NCBI GenBank assembly: GCA_028023455.1
Contig: JAQFVV010000012.1
Coordinates: 6,668,499-6,732,498, forward strand
Reading direction: 5' to 3'
Source of the DNA: Epiperipatus broadwayi
Taxonomy: Eukaryota > Onychophora > Udeonychophora > Euonychophora > Peripatidae
DNA length: 64,000 bases
Position numbers and translations under genes: made by a program. This document shows, in pieces, positions 12,657 through 23,095 of this stretch (positions are counted from its first letter, which is position 1; the number at the start of each line of letters is the position of its first letter). The notes under the pieces were generated by a model that saw only the letters and a program-made list of their open reading frames with translations, did no database searches and had not been told where the DNA came from.

Positions 12657-12912
12657 AAGTAAACAAGCATTTATTCTTATATGACGTCATGTGTACAATT
12701 GTATTATATTCAAAGATCAGCCTTTCAAGCTAATTGCACATGCGTCTTTTGCGAGTGTTAAATAATAAATGAATACTTCACTCTACAATATTCCTGCATA
12801 AATACTATGTCTTGTATTGTAGAGTGAAGTATTCATTATTATTTAACACTCGTAAAAGACGCATGCGCAATTAGCTTGAAAGGCTGATCTTTGAATGTAA
12901 TTCATGCTTTAT
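12657..12912. repeat. Foldback element (~88-bp arms) inside the gypsy LTR
   Basis: 12703-12790 and 12814-12901 are near-perfect reverse complements (outer TTCAAAGATCAGCC...). LTR similarity breaks at ATTCATGTTTTAT (12644-12656) and resumes at ATTCATGCTTTAT (12900-12912), a likely 13-bp target duplication with one difference. Confidence 0.75.
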
Positions 12913-12970
12913 GTAAATTTTTCTAGACTGACAATAATAATGAAGGGTGTAAATTATACGTGTACTATCT

Positions 12971-13119
12971 AATTCCAATGGTTTTAAATGTTTCTCGAAA
13001 AAATGTAATTCAATATAAATAATAACTAGTTAGCTGGAAGAATGCATTATTATTTTAAAGTATTAAACAAGCTTTTTTTTAGTATAGGTATTGTATGTTT
13101 TATTTATATTGAATTACAT
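12971..13119. mobile_element. Short MITE, copy 1
   Basis: Terminal-type inverted repeats TGTAATTCAATATAAATAA (from 13004) and its complement (ending 13119) enclose a TAGTATA/AAGCTTTTTTT centre. The outer left text TAATTCCAA..TTAAA..TTTCTC is shared with the copy at 18013-18180. It splits the gypsy LTR. Confidence 0.65.
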
Positions 13120-13186
13120 GTACTATTTGTACGTGATTACAAGATTTAAAAAAAACTTTATAAATATATACACTCACAGACAGTTT

Positions 13187-14559
13187 AGACTGAAAGACAG
13201 AATCCATTATATGATGTATATATTGAAAGAAAAGTTGATGTATACTTTAAACCTAAATAAAAACTTTATTACAGCAATATAAACTTAACAAATCGTCTTT
13301 TATTGTATTTAATTCCTTCTTAAAATTATGGTCAAAATATTAATATAGATGTGAATTACAAAAACAAATTAAATTCTAAAAATTATTTTTATAAAAAAAA
13401 TCAGAGTAAAAATAGAAATTAAATTAACTGTGAAGATAGGAAACCAAGTTTTTTTTTAAAAAAAAATCTCCCACAGAGTAGTTCATAATCTACCAAGAGA
13501 AAGCTGTTTTCTCAATTTCTGTAAAATCGTACAGCTGCGATGGGTATTTTTCGTGATGTTTAAAAAATTAGACAAATAACATTTGTAATATTGAAAAGAT
13601 CACAGAGAAAAAGATAAGGGCAACAATTGACGGTATCTCAGTGGGAAAATAAACTTGATATAGAATTAAAATACCGATAACAGATGGATATTCTCAAAAT
13701 CGGATGAGAGTAAATTTAATTTCATACTATATATATATAGTTTTAATATCAAGAAAATTCCTATCTAATGAATGACTCTTGAATGCAAGATGGAACCTAC
13801 AATTAACTACGATCAAATTTTTTTTCTTTCTTGTACTTTATCATTGTATTAATTTAGGACTACTTTCTGTGGTAGTCTGCGTGTTAGTTTACCAGATTTG
13901 AATCCGAGAAAAAAGGGGTTTTTCAAACAAAGAGCCATCTTAGCTGTTCACCCAACCCATGTGTTATAAAAGACTCGCTGGCTATTCTTAGCAATTTAAA
14001 GATTAACTAGCAAGCAAATTTAAATAGTAATTATAATGATTAAATGTTTTTTAGTGATTAATCTTAAATTTCTAGCAATGTTTTGTAATCATAACTTATT
14101 CATCAGAAGATCGGTTTTTATAATAAAAATCTTTATTATTTAATCTGAACATCTGAATTACAATCTTTATGAGGTTTTATCATTTCAGAGTTATTGAATG
14201 GTGATTTTCAATCCTGTAATTCATAGGGTTTAATATTTAAAAAAAAACAAAGAGGAATGAAAATCATTTTTATATTTACAAACAATAATTTATATAAAAT
14301 AGATACAAAGATGATTTTATGGCACCATTAACATATACTTAAATCTTTGCAAAGATCAGACATTCTTCTAAACTATCTGAGTACTTTCCAACTAAGCCTA
14401 TTAACCAGTTCATACCTATATCCTATATTAGTCAGGAAATGGATGTTGAACTTTTTTCCGTTTAAAAATAAATGAGTAAAATTGATCAGCTGACATGAAA
14501 AATACCACTTGCAATTTGGTGACACCAATTATTAGTAAAAAAAAAACATACTTAAGCAA
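13187..14559. other. AT-rich DNA, no gene seen
   Basis: No recognisable coding or repeat family apart from homopolymers and a TA run near 13727. Confidence 0.5.
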
Positions 14560-14571
14560 TTTGACTTTTAG

Positions 14572-14656
14572 ATATATTTTTTTTATGTGTCAAAGCGTCG
14601 GGAAAACTGCTTGTAAGGCAGCTGTGCTAACTACTCGGCCATCAACGCTTGACGAC
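14572..14656 (-). mobile_element. tRNA-derived SINE (copy 1, short type)
   Basis: Minus-strand SINE ending in CATAAAAAAA. Exact 12-bp TSD TTTGACTTTTAG at 14560-14571 and 14657-14668. Shares GTCAAGCGTTGATGGCCGAG start and CAGCTGCCTTACAAGCAG body with the other copies; its B-box region is damaged. Confidence 0.8.
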
Positions 14657-14668
14657 TTTGACTTTTAG

Positions 14669-15301
14669 TTTTGATTGCTTAATTTTAGGATCAACAAACC
14701 ATATATTAATTATAATTTATTCATTACAAAATGACATTTATAGTATTTTTTTTTGTTTAGATCTAAAAATATTTTATCATATTTAAATTTTTTAATATTA
14801 TACAAACAATTAGCTAATTTTGATTAGATAAAATTAAAAAAAGGAAATTGAAAATAAAAGTGTTAGCACTTATACAGGTTGTCAACGGGTGTGGTTTATT
14901 TTATGTATTTATTTTGTTTCACAAATAAATGGCGGAGACAATTAATTCTGGTGAAACTTTAGATCTACACAAAAAGTGAACTACAACTAGTTAAAGTGAA
15001 TTCTATACTGATCATTACGTATGTCAAAATATCTTTTTTATATCTATTAAATTGCATCTATTTCTTTTTAAAATTTAACTGACTCTTTTAAAAATAAATC
15101 CAGTAAATTTTTACCTTTAAAGGGTATGTTCTGATTTAAAATCGTTTTAACATATCAAATTTTACTGTTAGACGATCTGATAATGTTCCTTTAATATCAG
15201 GATTTTTAGAAATTAGTAAAAATATCAGAAAGCAGAATTCCTGATAGTCTATGATTCCTTAGTAAAAATGTATTTAAACATTATTTTATATAAAGTGCTG
15301 T
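14669..15301. other. AT-rich DNA, no gene seen
   Basis: No coding signal. The direction of A/T runs suggests decayed retroposon tails, nothing firmer. Confidence 0.4.
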
Positions 15302-15311
15302 AACTTTCACA

Positions 15312-15426
15312 TTTGGTCAAGAGGTCAGCGGGTTGCGGGTTCGCGTCCTGCCTCGCACTTGCAGGCAGTTGCCCGGGTTGCGGGTTCGCGTCCCGGCCGA
15401 TGCTATGACACTTAAAAAAAAAAAAA
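15312..15426 (+). mobile_element. tRNA-derived SINE (copy 2) with duplicated B-box segment
   Basis: TSD AACTTTCACA at 15302-15311 and 15427-15436. The phrase GGGTTGCGGGTTCGCGTCC occurs twice (about 15330 and 15375), so the Pol III B-box block is doubled. 3' end is the family tail GATGCTATGACA followed by a run of A. It looks young: tail and TSD are intact. Confidence 0.85.
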
Positions 15427-15436
15427 ACTTTCACAC

Positions 15437-18012
15437 TTTATTTGAAATACGTACAGAACTTAAATTGATGTAAGTTATCAGTCTCTGAGTTTATGATTTC
15501 TAAATTTCAGGATTTCAAACTTAAAATTTTGGATATCTTTGAACTGATAGATTTGTTTTTATTTAAGCAGTTTATGCTCTTAGAACAAATATTATTATAT
15601 AGTGCTTAAATTCAATATTTTATTTGTTAGATTATCCAAACTAATATCCAAAAATTTTGAATCCAAGCCACCAATCATTCTTTTTGCATAATCTGAAACT
15701 AGCTTACAATATAATTTATTTTGATAATCTCATTTTCTAACTAACTGCAAGTAACTAAATTTATGATAAAAAAGATATATGATAAACAAAATATATCTTT
15801 TTTATAGATTATACTATTTTCATTATATAATATTGACATTTATATTTTCAAGATTTTGTTGAGCCTCACATCTATGATTCTTATAGGTTTTTTTCTGTTA
15901 GTATCTGCTTTTTGAAATTTACTTAGAAAGTAAATACAGAAATAACAAGACATTTTTCTGCCAAACGTACTGTCTTATTTTTGATTGCTTTATCAATGAT
16001 TAGTACTGTTTCCAATACAAATCATTTTAAATCTCCTCTTTATGTATTTTACCTTATAGTTTTTAGTGAATTACTTGAATATAATGCTCAGTTATCATGA
16101 GTCTCTCAGGATGTTAATAATTTCTCTGCACTATCAATTGAATTATGTGTCTGTGTAATCGCATTTTCATTCTTTACTTAAACAAATCTGCAATTCCATT
16201 TCCAATCTTTTTATGTTTTGTGCATAACTCTCAGTATGATTTAGAATTATGAGAAATCTTAGTTGTAGTCATTAATAAGATACTTTGTAACAAGATTTAA
16301 GACAAAAATTTCAAATTGGAAATAGTTGTATAACTGGATAGCCATATTTAGGGATTAGGACAGATAGGTAATATAAATAGGCTGTATCCCACAATATGAC
16401 TAGATCACTGTATCTAATAGATCTTATTAAAGTGATTTTTATGATTATTTTTTAAAATCATTGCTGCTAGTGAAGCAAGAAGTAGCAGTAATAAGGTGCA
16501 GTATTTTTTTTTAAATAGGTGCATGGAATATTCTAACTTCTCATTATATCAATTCTTCAAGACTTAAATATAGGGTAGTATTTGTAGCTAAGATGTTTTC
16601 AAGATTCAAGATTGGTATAAATGCAAAAGGGGTTTAATTAAACAGGTAACTAGTTTCAAGTTTTTTTTTTTACAAAAAAGCAGATCATCAGAGATTATAT
16701 TGGATTTGCTGTAAAATCTGATTTAGTTTGTGTTATTTTTGGAATTTTAAGGTGTAACAATGAAAAACTAATGATGTTAAAACCAGAGTTGCACCATTAT
16801 GTTTGTGCCAATTTATTAACATTTATATTCCAATATTAGATTCAGAAATTTTTTTTTATTTCTTATTGAAAAGTGATATGTAATCAATTCTATTAAATAA
16901 TCATGTTTTCTTTTTGGGAGACTTTTTGCACATATTAACAAGAAGAGTAAACTTTGGCTTAAAGTTATTTTTAAAAAATAAATCTTGGTTCTGTGAACTC
17001 AAATGATCTACTGTTAGTAAATTATTATGCTACACTTTTAAATTGCTGTATCACAAATACTTTATTTTGGCAGAAAAATTCCTATAGATAAACTTGAATG
17101 CATGCATACTCACAACAATATTTTTTTTTATGAATTACATTATAATTATGAATCATAGTGCAAAGGGAATCTTGTAAGTGATATGAAGATTTAAATGCAA
17201 AAATTCAATCATTTAACAAGAACGCTTTAAAATAATTGTTTGATTAAAACTGCAAAGAAGATACGACCATTTTCTGTGGCTATTAGAATTTTTGAATTGC
17301 CTGAAAATAAAATATATACTTAAAAAATGATATTTTAACTCAATTAGTTCTTGAATGACACTTTTTGAATGAGTGTGATAATACAATAAAAACATAGAGT
17401 GTTTAATCACTTTATGATTTATAAGATAGGATTTCAGGTATGGATTTTAATGATATATCTATGCTGCCTATTTTTTTGCATTTAGACAAAGATTACAAAG
17501 AAGCATTTTGATTTCTTTCTAATTTTTAAAAATATCTGGAGAAGTTTTCAATTATGGTAGTAATGTGTTAGTTTCAAACATATTGGAAAATTTTAAATAA
17601 GAGTATATAGATTTATAAATATATGCTATTTAATATTAAATATTCTTCTATTTCTTCACTTTATGAAAATAAAGAATATAGAAAAAAATGCGATAAATAT
17701 CATGGAATAAGGTAATCACTAAACAATAAATTACATAACTATTTATGTTAGGCACTTGACAAAAATTATAAACTTGCTTGGAAATTCTCATATATTTAAA
17801 AAAAATTATAAGATCAACATGAATTTCATATCAGATATGTTAAGAAAATGTAATAATTTCATTTGCAAACTTCTTATATATATATATATAATGCAGAAAA
17901 TAAAATATTTAAGATTGGAATCATCTTTTATGGAAATGTTTTAATATACTACAATTTACTGAAAAGTGAAATAAGAACACGTAATAAAAGATTTTTCAGT
18001 ATTTATTGATGT
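15437..18012. other. AT-rich DNA, no gene seen
   Basis: No recognisable gene. A small palindrome (AAAAAAGATATAT... / ATATATCTTTTTT) lies at 15765-15802. Short frames at 17213-17410 and 17756-17944 are low-complexity. Confidence 0.5.
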
Positions 18013-18180
18013 AATTCCAAGAAAGTTAAACTTTTCTCAAAAAAGTATACTTCAATATAAATAATACATACTACACATATACTAAGACAAGCTTTTCTTA
18101 GTATACATGTTGTATGTAATACGTAATCAATGTGCATTTAATAAATTTATAATTACATATTTATATTGAAGTATTTATTT
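18013..18180. mobile_element. Short MITE, copy 2
   Basis: Inverted repeats GTATACTTCAATATAAATAA (18045-18064) and complement (18158-18175); left text GTAATTCCAAGAAAGTTAAA matches copy 1 at 12971. Non-coding. Confidence 0.65.
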
Positions 18181-18321
18181 ATATCTTTATTATTTGTAAA
18201 AAAATTATTTTTTTTAATTCTTCCTGTTTGGCTTATTTATAATTATAAATATTAAACTTTTCTATATACTCTCCTCATATATACTTCAATGCAATTTTTA
18301 TATAATTCCTCCTTTAGTTTT

Positions 18322-18362
18322 CTTACAGTTTCAATTGTCCTGCAATCTTCATCAGAGCCATA
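18322..18362 (-). ncRNA. Hammerhead-ribozyme motif (minimal, Penelope type)
   Basis: Minus strand CTGATGA (18355-18349), A, helix II GATTG-CAGGA-CAATT (five pairs, one G-U), then GAAAC (18332-18328) and TGTA, giving a 2-bp helix III and a GUA cleavage triplet. Helix I is weak (about 2 bp), as in other minimal animal motifs. The core is canonical; surrounding sequence is unannotated and AT-rich. Confidence 0.6.
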
Positions 18363-18666
18363 ACATTTAAATATATAATCATATAAACATTATTTTGCAT
18401 ACATATCTACATACATATTTTTTACATTATTATTTCTAATTATGTCTAATTTTAACTATATTTTTACATCTCTTAATTTATACTTATTTATTTATTATTA
18501 TTTTATCCCATTCTATTTTTATTTTTACCTTTAATTTATCTATCATTCTACTTTCATTCTTTTATATCACTATACATTTCTACCTCACTTTTCATTTTCA
18601 TTACTTCTTATCTCTTTTATTACTTTTTCTATTAATTCTTTATAATTCTTCTATATCCTTATTTTG

Positions 18667-18756
18667 TTTTCATGTGTCAAAGCATCAGCTGGGATGCGAA
18701 CCCGGGACAACTGATTGTAAAGCAGCTGTGCTGACCACTTGATCACCAACGCTTGA
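18667..18756 (-). mobile_element. tRNA-derived SINE (copy 3, short type)
   Basis: Minus strand: start GTCAAGCGTTGGTGATCAAG, B-box GGGTTCGCATCCC, tail GATGCTTTGACACATGAAAA. TSD TTCTATATCCTTATTTT at 18649-18665, repeated with one change at 18758-18774. Confidence 0.85.
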
Positions 18757-18774
18757 CTTCTATATTCTTATTTT

Positions 18775-20195
18775 ATCTTTATGTACACATTTTATTCCTT
18801 TATTAATAATTTCTATTTTATTTTTATCTTTATTTTTTATTTTATTTTACTTACCTCTTTTATAACTTTCATTCTTCCTTTTTACGATTGCAACTAACTT
18901 TTTTTTAAAAAATTTTTTAGCCTCTTTTTCATATATTTCTTTAATATAACTCCTTCTATTATCAATTTTCCTTGAATATATGCAGAAATATGCAAAGAAA
19001 ATGAAAAGGAGAATAATAATAATACTTATAATTATATATACGTACTTTCACTATCTCTGCAACAATTGTTTTAGTGACCAATGCTTTCCAGATGATGGAA
19101 AATGAGATCCAGCTTAAACCGTCAATGTAATATTGATATTAATAACAAGCAAATACATATACAGAGGAATGCAAAATATATGTTTATATATGTATGTACA
19201 TTTTTTATATTTAATATTGCAGGCTCTCACTGTAAATGTTGTTGATTACTCTTTCAAGTTTGTTTTTCCTTTATGACTCTTCCCCCTTGCATATTATATA
19301 ATTATTAAATACTTTCTCTGGGATTTTTGAATTCTATACAATATTGTTTAAATCTAAAATGTACATACAATATGTAATTGCTTATGATCAGATTTTAATT
19401 TAATTTATCATTCTCATTTGTTTATCAAAGTTACATTCAGTTTCATTGTTGCTAAATAGGTAACCATTTAAAAAACCTGTGTGATATAGGCTAATTATTT
19501 TTTATGACTTAATCCAGAATGACTAAATATCTGGTACTTTGATGCAAGTTTTATATACTGTAAGCATTGATTGATAGTCTGCATTAATATAAATATTAAA
19601 CAAAATTGTTTAACTGGAAAAAATTAAGGATGATTATAAATATAAATTCTTATCTTCATAACGGCTTATTAAAGACATTATTACTAGCGTAATAACTTAG
19701 TCTTTTTTGATTTTAGATAAAGTAACAATATTTTTGTTCACACTTAGATGAATTCTAAAAATATTAATTAGCTTAAAGAAATTAAGAAAGATTATAAACA
19801 TAACTTCTTATCTTCGAAACAACTTATTGTAAAGGCATTATAAACTATGCATTATATCCATTTGGAGAGTTTGTATGCTAGGTATAACTTAGTCAATTTC
19901 GATTTTAGATAAAGTATCAATATTTTTGTTTATGCTTAGATGAATTCTAAAAATTTTATAATTTTTGTTAAAATACGTTTTCATATATATGTATAAATTT
20001 GGACAATTAATTATATATTAACACATATATTTAGATTGAAATTAAAGATTATAATTTAGCTGTAATGAATTCAATAGTAATGGCAAAAATGATATATTAC
20101 ATTAATTATTGTACTGTCTTAAAAATTTAACTTTATTTTAAATAGATTTTGTTATTTGTATTGTCTAAAGAAAAAGAAAAGGAAAATGAAAAATA
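18775..20195. other. AT-rich DNA, no gene seen
   Basis: Pyrimidine-rich on the plus strand at first, then featureless apart from the tandem pair at 19615-19955. Confidence 0.5.
19615..19955. repeat. Diverged tandem repeat, ~160-190 bp unit, two copies
   Basis: AAATTAAGGATGATTATAAA...TTCTTATCTTC...TTTTAGATAAAGTA.CAATATTTTTGTT..CTTAGATGAATTCTAAAAAT occurs at 19618-19764 and 19785-19955. The second copy has an extra ~25 bp block. Confidence 0.75.
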
Positions 20196-20325
20196 AGTTG
20201 TTGTTTTGTTTTGTTTTTTTTATCAAAAACAAACTTTATTAAACCAAAAAATAAATAAATACATACATAATATTGTATAATAAAAACAATATGCAAATTA
20301 AAGTTCTATAGGTAGAAATTGGTCT

Positions 20326-20640
20326 TCAAATGTCAATAAGTTCCCATATGCTATTAAATAAATCTTGTGATGATATTCTTTTGTCTCTTGCTTTTATCAT
20401 TCTGATTTTTCTAATTATTATCTTCAAAGGATCTGTACAATTCAAATTAAAGATAATATCACACCGAGTTAGCCATAAACTAAATATTAAAAAAGTGACA
20501 CTTCTAATATCAGCAAAAACTCCCGCTTTAATTGCTTGTATCAATACATGTATCAAAGAGCCATTATGTTTATAAATAAGTTGTTCTTTAAATATAAGAT
20601 AATATAATGGATCAAATTTTTTTTTAACATATATTTTTAA
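20326..20640 (-). pseudogene. C-terminal end of the L1/Tx1-like ORF2
   Basis: The minus frame 20556-20326 contains SLWLTRCDIIFNLNCTDPL, like the 'W..R N.IIF' region found near the end of L1-type ORF2 proteins, and ends just before the 3' UTR. Upstream sequence to about 21450 is broken by stops. It is separated from the RT block by the nested RTE, so the two halves belong to one element. Confidence 0.65.
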
Positions 20641-21474
20641 AATTTTAAATAATTATTATTTAGAATTGATTTATAAAAAATATATGATCTAATTGTATCT
20701 TTAAATAAGTTCAAAACCATTCTGAAATCATTTTAAAATTGTATTTAAAGGTAACCATAGCTTTTGTTTATTTTGGCCACTTGGAAATATTGACACAAAT
20801 TGAAGGTTATAAATTTATCTTCAATCCTACAAAACAGAATGATGGAGTAAGGAATCTTTTTTGCCAAAGATCAGGAATAGACATCACAAACTATTTATTT
20901 ATTTCACTAATAACACCTGGGCACATTGTTACCTAAGAGATGGTCATGTTTGTTAATAAAAAAATTAATTTCCAACAATTATATAATAATTTTAAAGATT
21001 TGTGAAAAATCTAAAGGGAAATCCTTTTAAAATTTAGTTTGTTGGGAATACTTCCAATTTTAAAACTTAATAAACATAGAGTTCTAATTAACAGTAAAAA
21101 TGTTTGAAAACTAATTAATTACTTACTATGCTTAAATTAAATTTTTCTTTAGTGAATCTATTGTTAAATAATTTGAAATCAACTTTAACAATGCTTAATG
21201 AATCTTTGAGCTTTGTCAAGTATTCACACTATCTATATATCAATGTATCTACTATAAAGTGATCACCACTAAGATGGATTACTATGAAGAAAAAATCTAT
21301 TTATTACTAATAAAAATTCTTGTTTATTATTTGTTTTATTTTTAAAAGGTCATTTATATGTTTAATATTTTGTTATAAATTTTCTTTTAGCTTTCAAACT
21401 TAATGAATTATCTCATGCAAATCTGTACATCAATATAGAATTATTATTTTCCACATAATTTTTGGTCATCATCA

Positions 21475-23095
21475 TTATCATCATCAACCATTATCAATCC
21501 GCTGCAGGATGAAGGTCTCTCCAAGTTCAATCCATCTTTTCTGATCTTTATATCACCCCTGCACACTTTCTTATTTCATCCATCAATCTCACATATGGTC
21601 TCTTTCTGGGTCTTTTACAATCTCTTGGAATCCAGTTTAAGATTTCAATTGTCCATCTATTATCATCTCTTCTAGCAATATGTCCAGCCCAACTCCACTT
21701 CAGTCTTTTAATTTTTTCAATGAGGTCAGTAACACCTGTTTGTTCTCTTACCCATACATTGCATTTTCAATCTCTTCTTGTTACTCCCAACATGCATCTC
21801 TCCATACTTCTTTGAGTAGTTTGAAGTCTCTGTATTGCTCTTCTATTAAGTGTCCAAGTCTCAGATCCATAAGTAAGAACTGGTAAAACACATTTGTTAA
21901 AAACCTTCCTTTTCAAACACATAGGCATATTTCCTTTTAGTATCAAGTTATTTCTACCAAAAGCACTCCAACCAAGTTTAATTCTATGATTAATTTCATC
22001 CATTATGTTTCCATCTGTATTAATAATCTGACCAAGGTATTTGTAACTGTTAACTTCTTCTAATTCATCATAATCTTTATTTTCATATTTTGAGCAAATC
22101 GATTAAACATTACTTTAGTCTTTTTAACATTTATCTTTAGTCCTACTTTCCTACGTTCATCTGATAACTCCTGCAACATTTCCTGCAGCTCTAAAGCATT
22201 ATTTGCAAAAACAACTACATCATCTGCAAAATCTAAATGACTTAAATAATCTCCATTTACTTTCACTCCTTTAGCTTCCCATTTTAATCCACAAAATACT
22301 TCTTGCAGCACTGCTGTAAAACGTTTTGGAGATATGGAGTCACCCTGTCTTACACCCTTCTCAATGTTGACTTTCCTACTATCATTATGTAATCTAATTG
22401 TTGCTGTTGCATTTTTATAAATATTCTTTAAAATATGACAATATCCTGGATCTATAGCTTGATGATCCAATGCTTTAATCACTGAAGAAATGTTTATAGA
22501 ATCAAATGCCTTTTCATAATCTACAAATCCAAAGCATAATGGCAACTCATATTCATTTGTCCTTTCTATAACTTCTCTCAATACCTGGATGTGATCTACT
22601 GTACTAAAACCACTTTTAAATCCAGCTTGTTCTCTTGGTTGGTGGAAATCCAGTGTTTTTTGTAGACGAGTTGTAATTATCTTGGTAAAAATTTTGTATA
22701 AAACTGATAAAAGACTGATAGGTCTGTAATTTCTAATATCTTCTTTATCACCTTTTTAAAATATTAATATTAATACTGCATTCTTCCAATCATCTGGTAC
22801 ATCTTTATCATTTAGACATTTGGTATATAACTTTACTAAAAAAATTTCTATTTCTTCACCTGCTTCTTTTAATATATCAATTATAATTCCATCATTACCT
22901 GGAGCCTTCCCTTTCTTCATAAATTTAATTGCAGTCTCACTTCCTCATTCAAAATTCTGGGCAATTCGGAAGATATAATAGGTATTGGAGGCACTTGTTT
23001 TTTATTACTATATAATTCTTGATAGAAGTCTTCTACACATTTCATGATGTCATCTTTCTTTTTAATAATAATGCCATCTTTTTTTCTTATTGCAG
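21475..23095 (-). mobile_element. RTE-type LINE, 5'-truncated, nested in the L1-like ORF2
   Basis: Minus strand runs from SxIRKKDGIII (23095) through RT to a CATCATCA-type tail at 21465-21490. RT motifs: VDYEKAFDSI, GVRQGDSISPKRFTAVLQ, HLDFADDVVVFAN, LKINVKKTKVM, then YKYLGQII and TYGSETWTLNRR, HIARRDDNRW. The main RT frame is 22581-22060, followed by 22003-21767; frameshifts and stops break the rest. It starts in the middle of the RT region, so endonuclease is absent. Close relative of the plus-strand copy at 50690-52385. RTE placement is from the compact post-RT region (GSETW...GHIARR) and the short microsatellite tail. Confidence 0.85.

Larger units (their letters stand above)
8595..13186 (-). 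mobile_element. Ty3/gypsy LTR retrotransposon, degenerate, RT/RNase H deleted
   Basis: Two diverged direct repeats (LTRs) flank, in minus-strand order, a gag fragment, a nucleocapsid-like knuckle, a protease-region fragment, an integrase zinc domain, an integrase core and a C-terminal tail. That order (gag-PR-...-IN) is Ty3/gypsy. Between the protease fragment and the integrase zinc domain there are only about 350 bp, too little for RT plus RNase H, so these were deleted. Every coding block has stops or frameshifts. The 5' LTR has been lengthened by three later insertions. LTR divergence (visible by eye along the whole length) says the insertion is old. Confidence 0.85.
11847..13186 (-). repeat. 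5' LTR of the gypsy element, interrupted by three insertions
   Basis: Same sequence as 8595-9213 but about 1.34 kb long because of inserts at about 12010-12340 (ribozyme palindrome), 12657-12899 (foldback) and 12971-13119 (MITE). LTR similarity resumes after each insert, which gives their edges. Confidence 0.75.
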
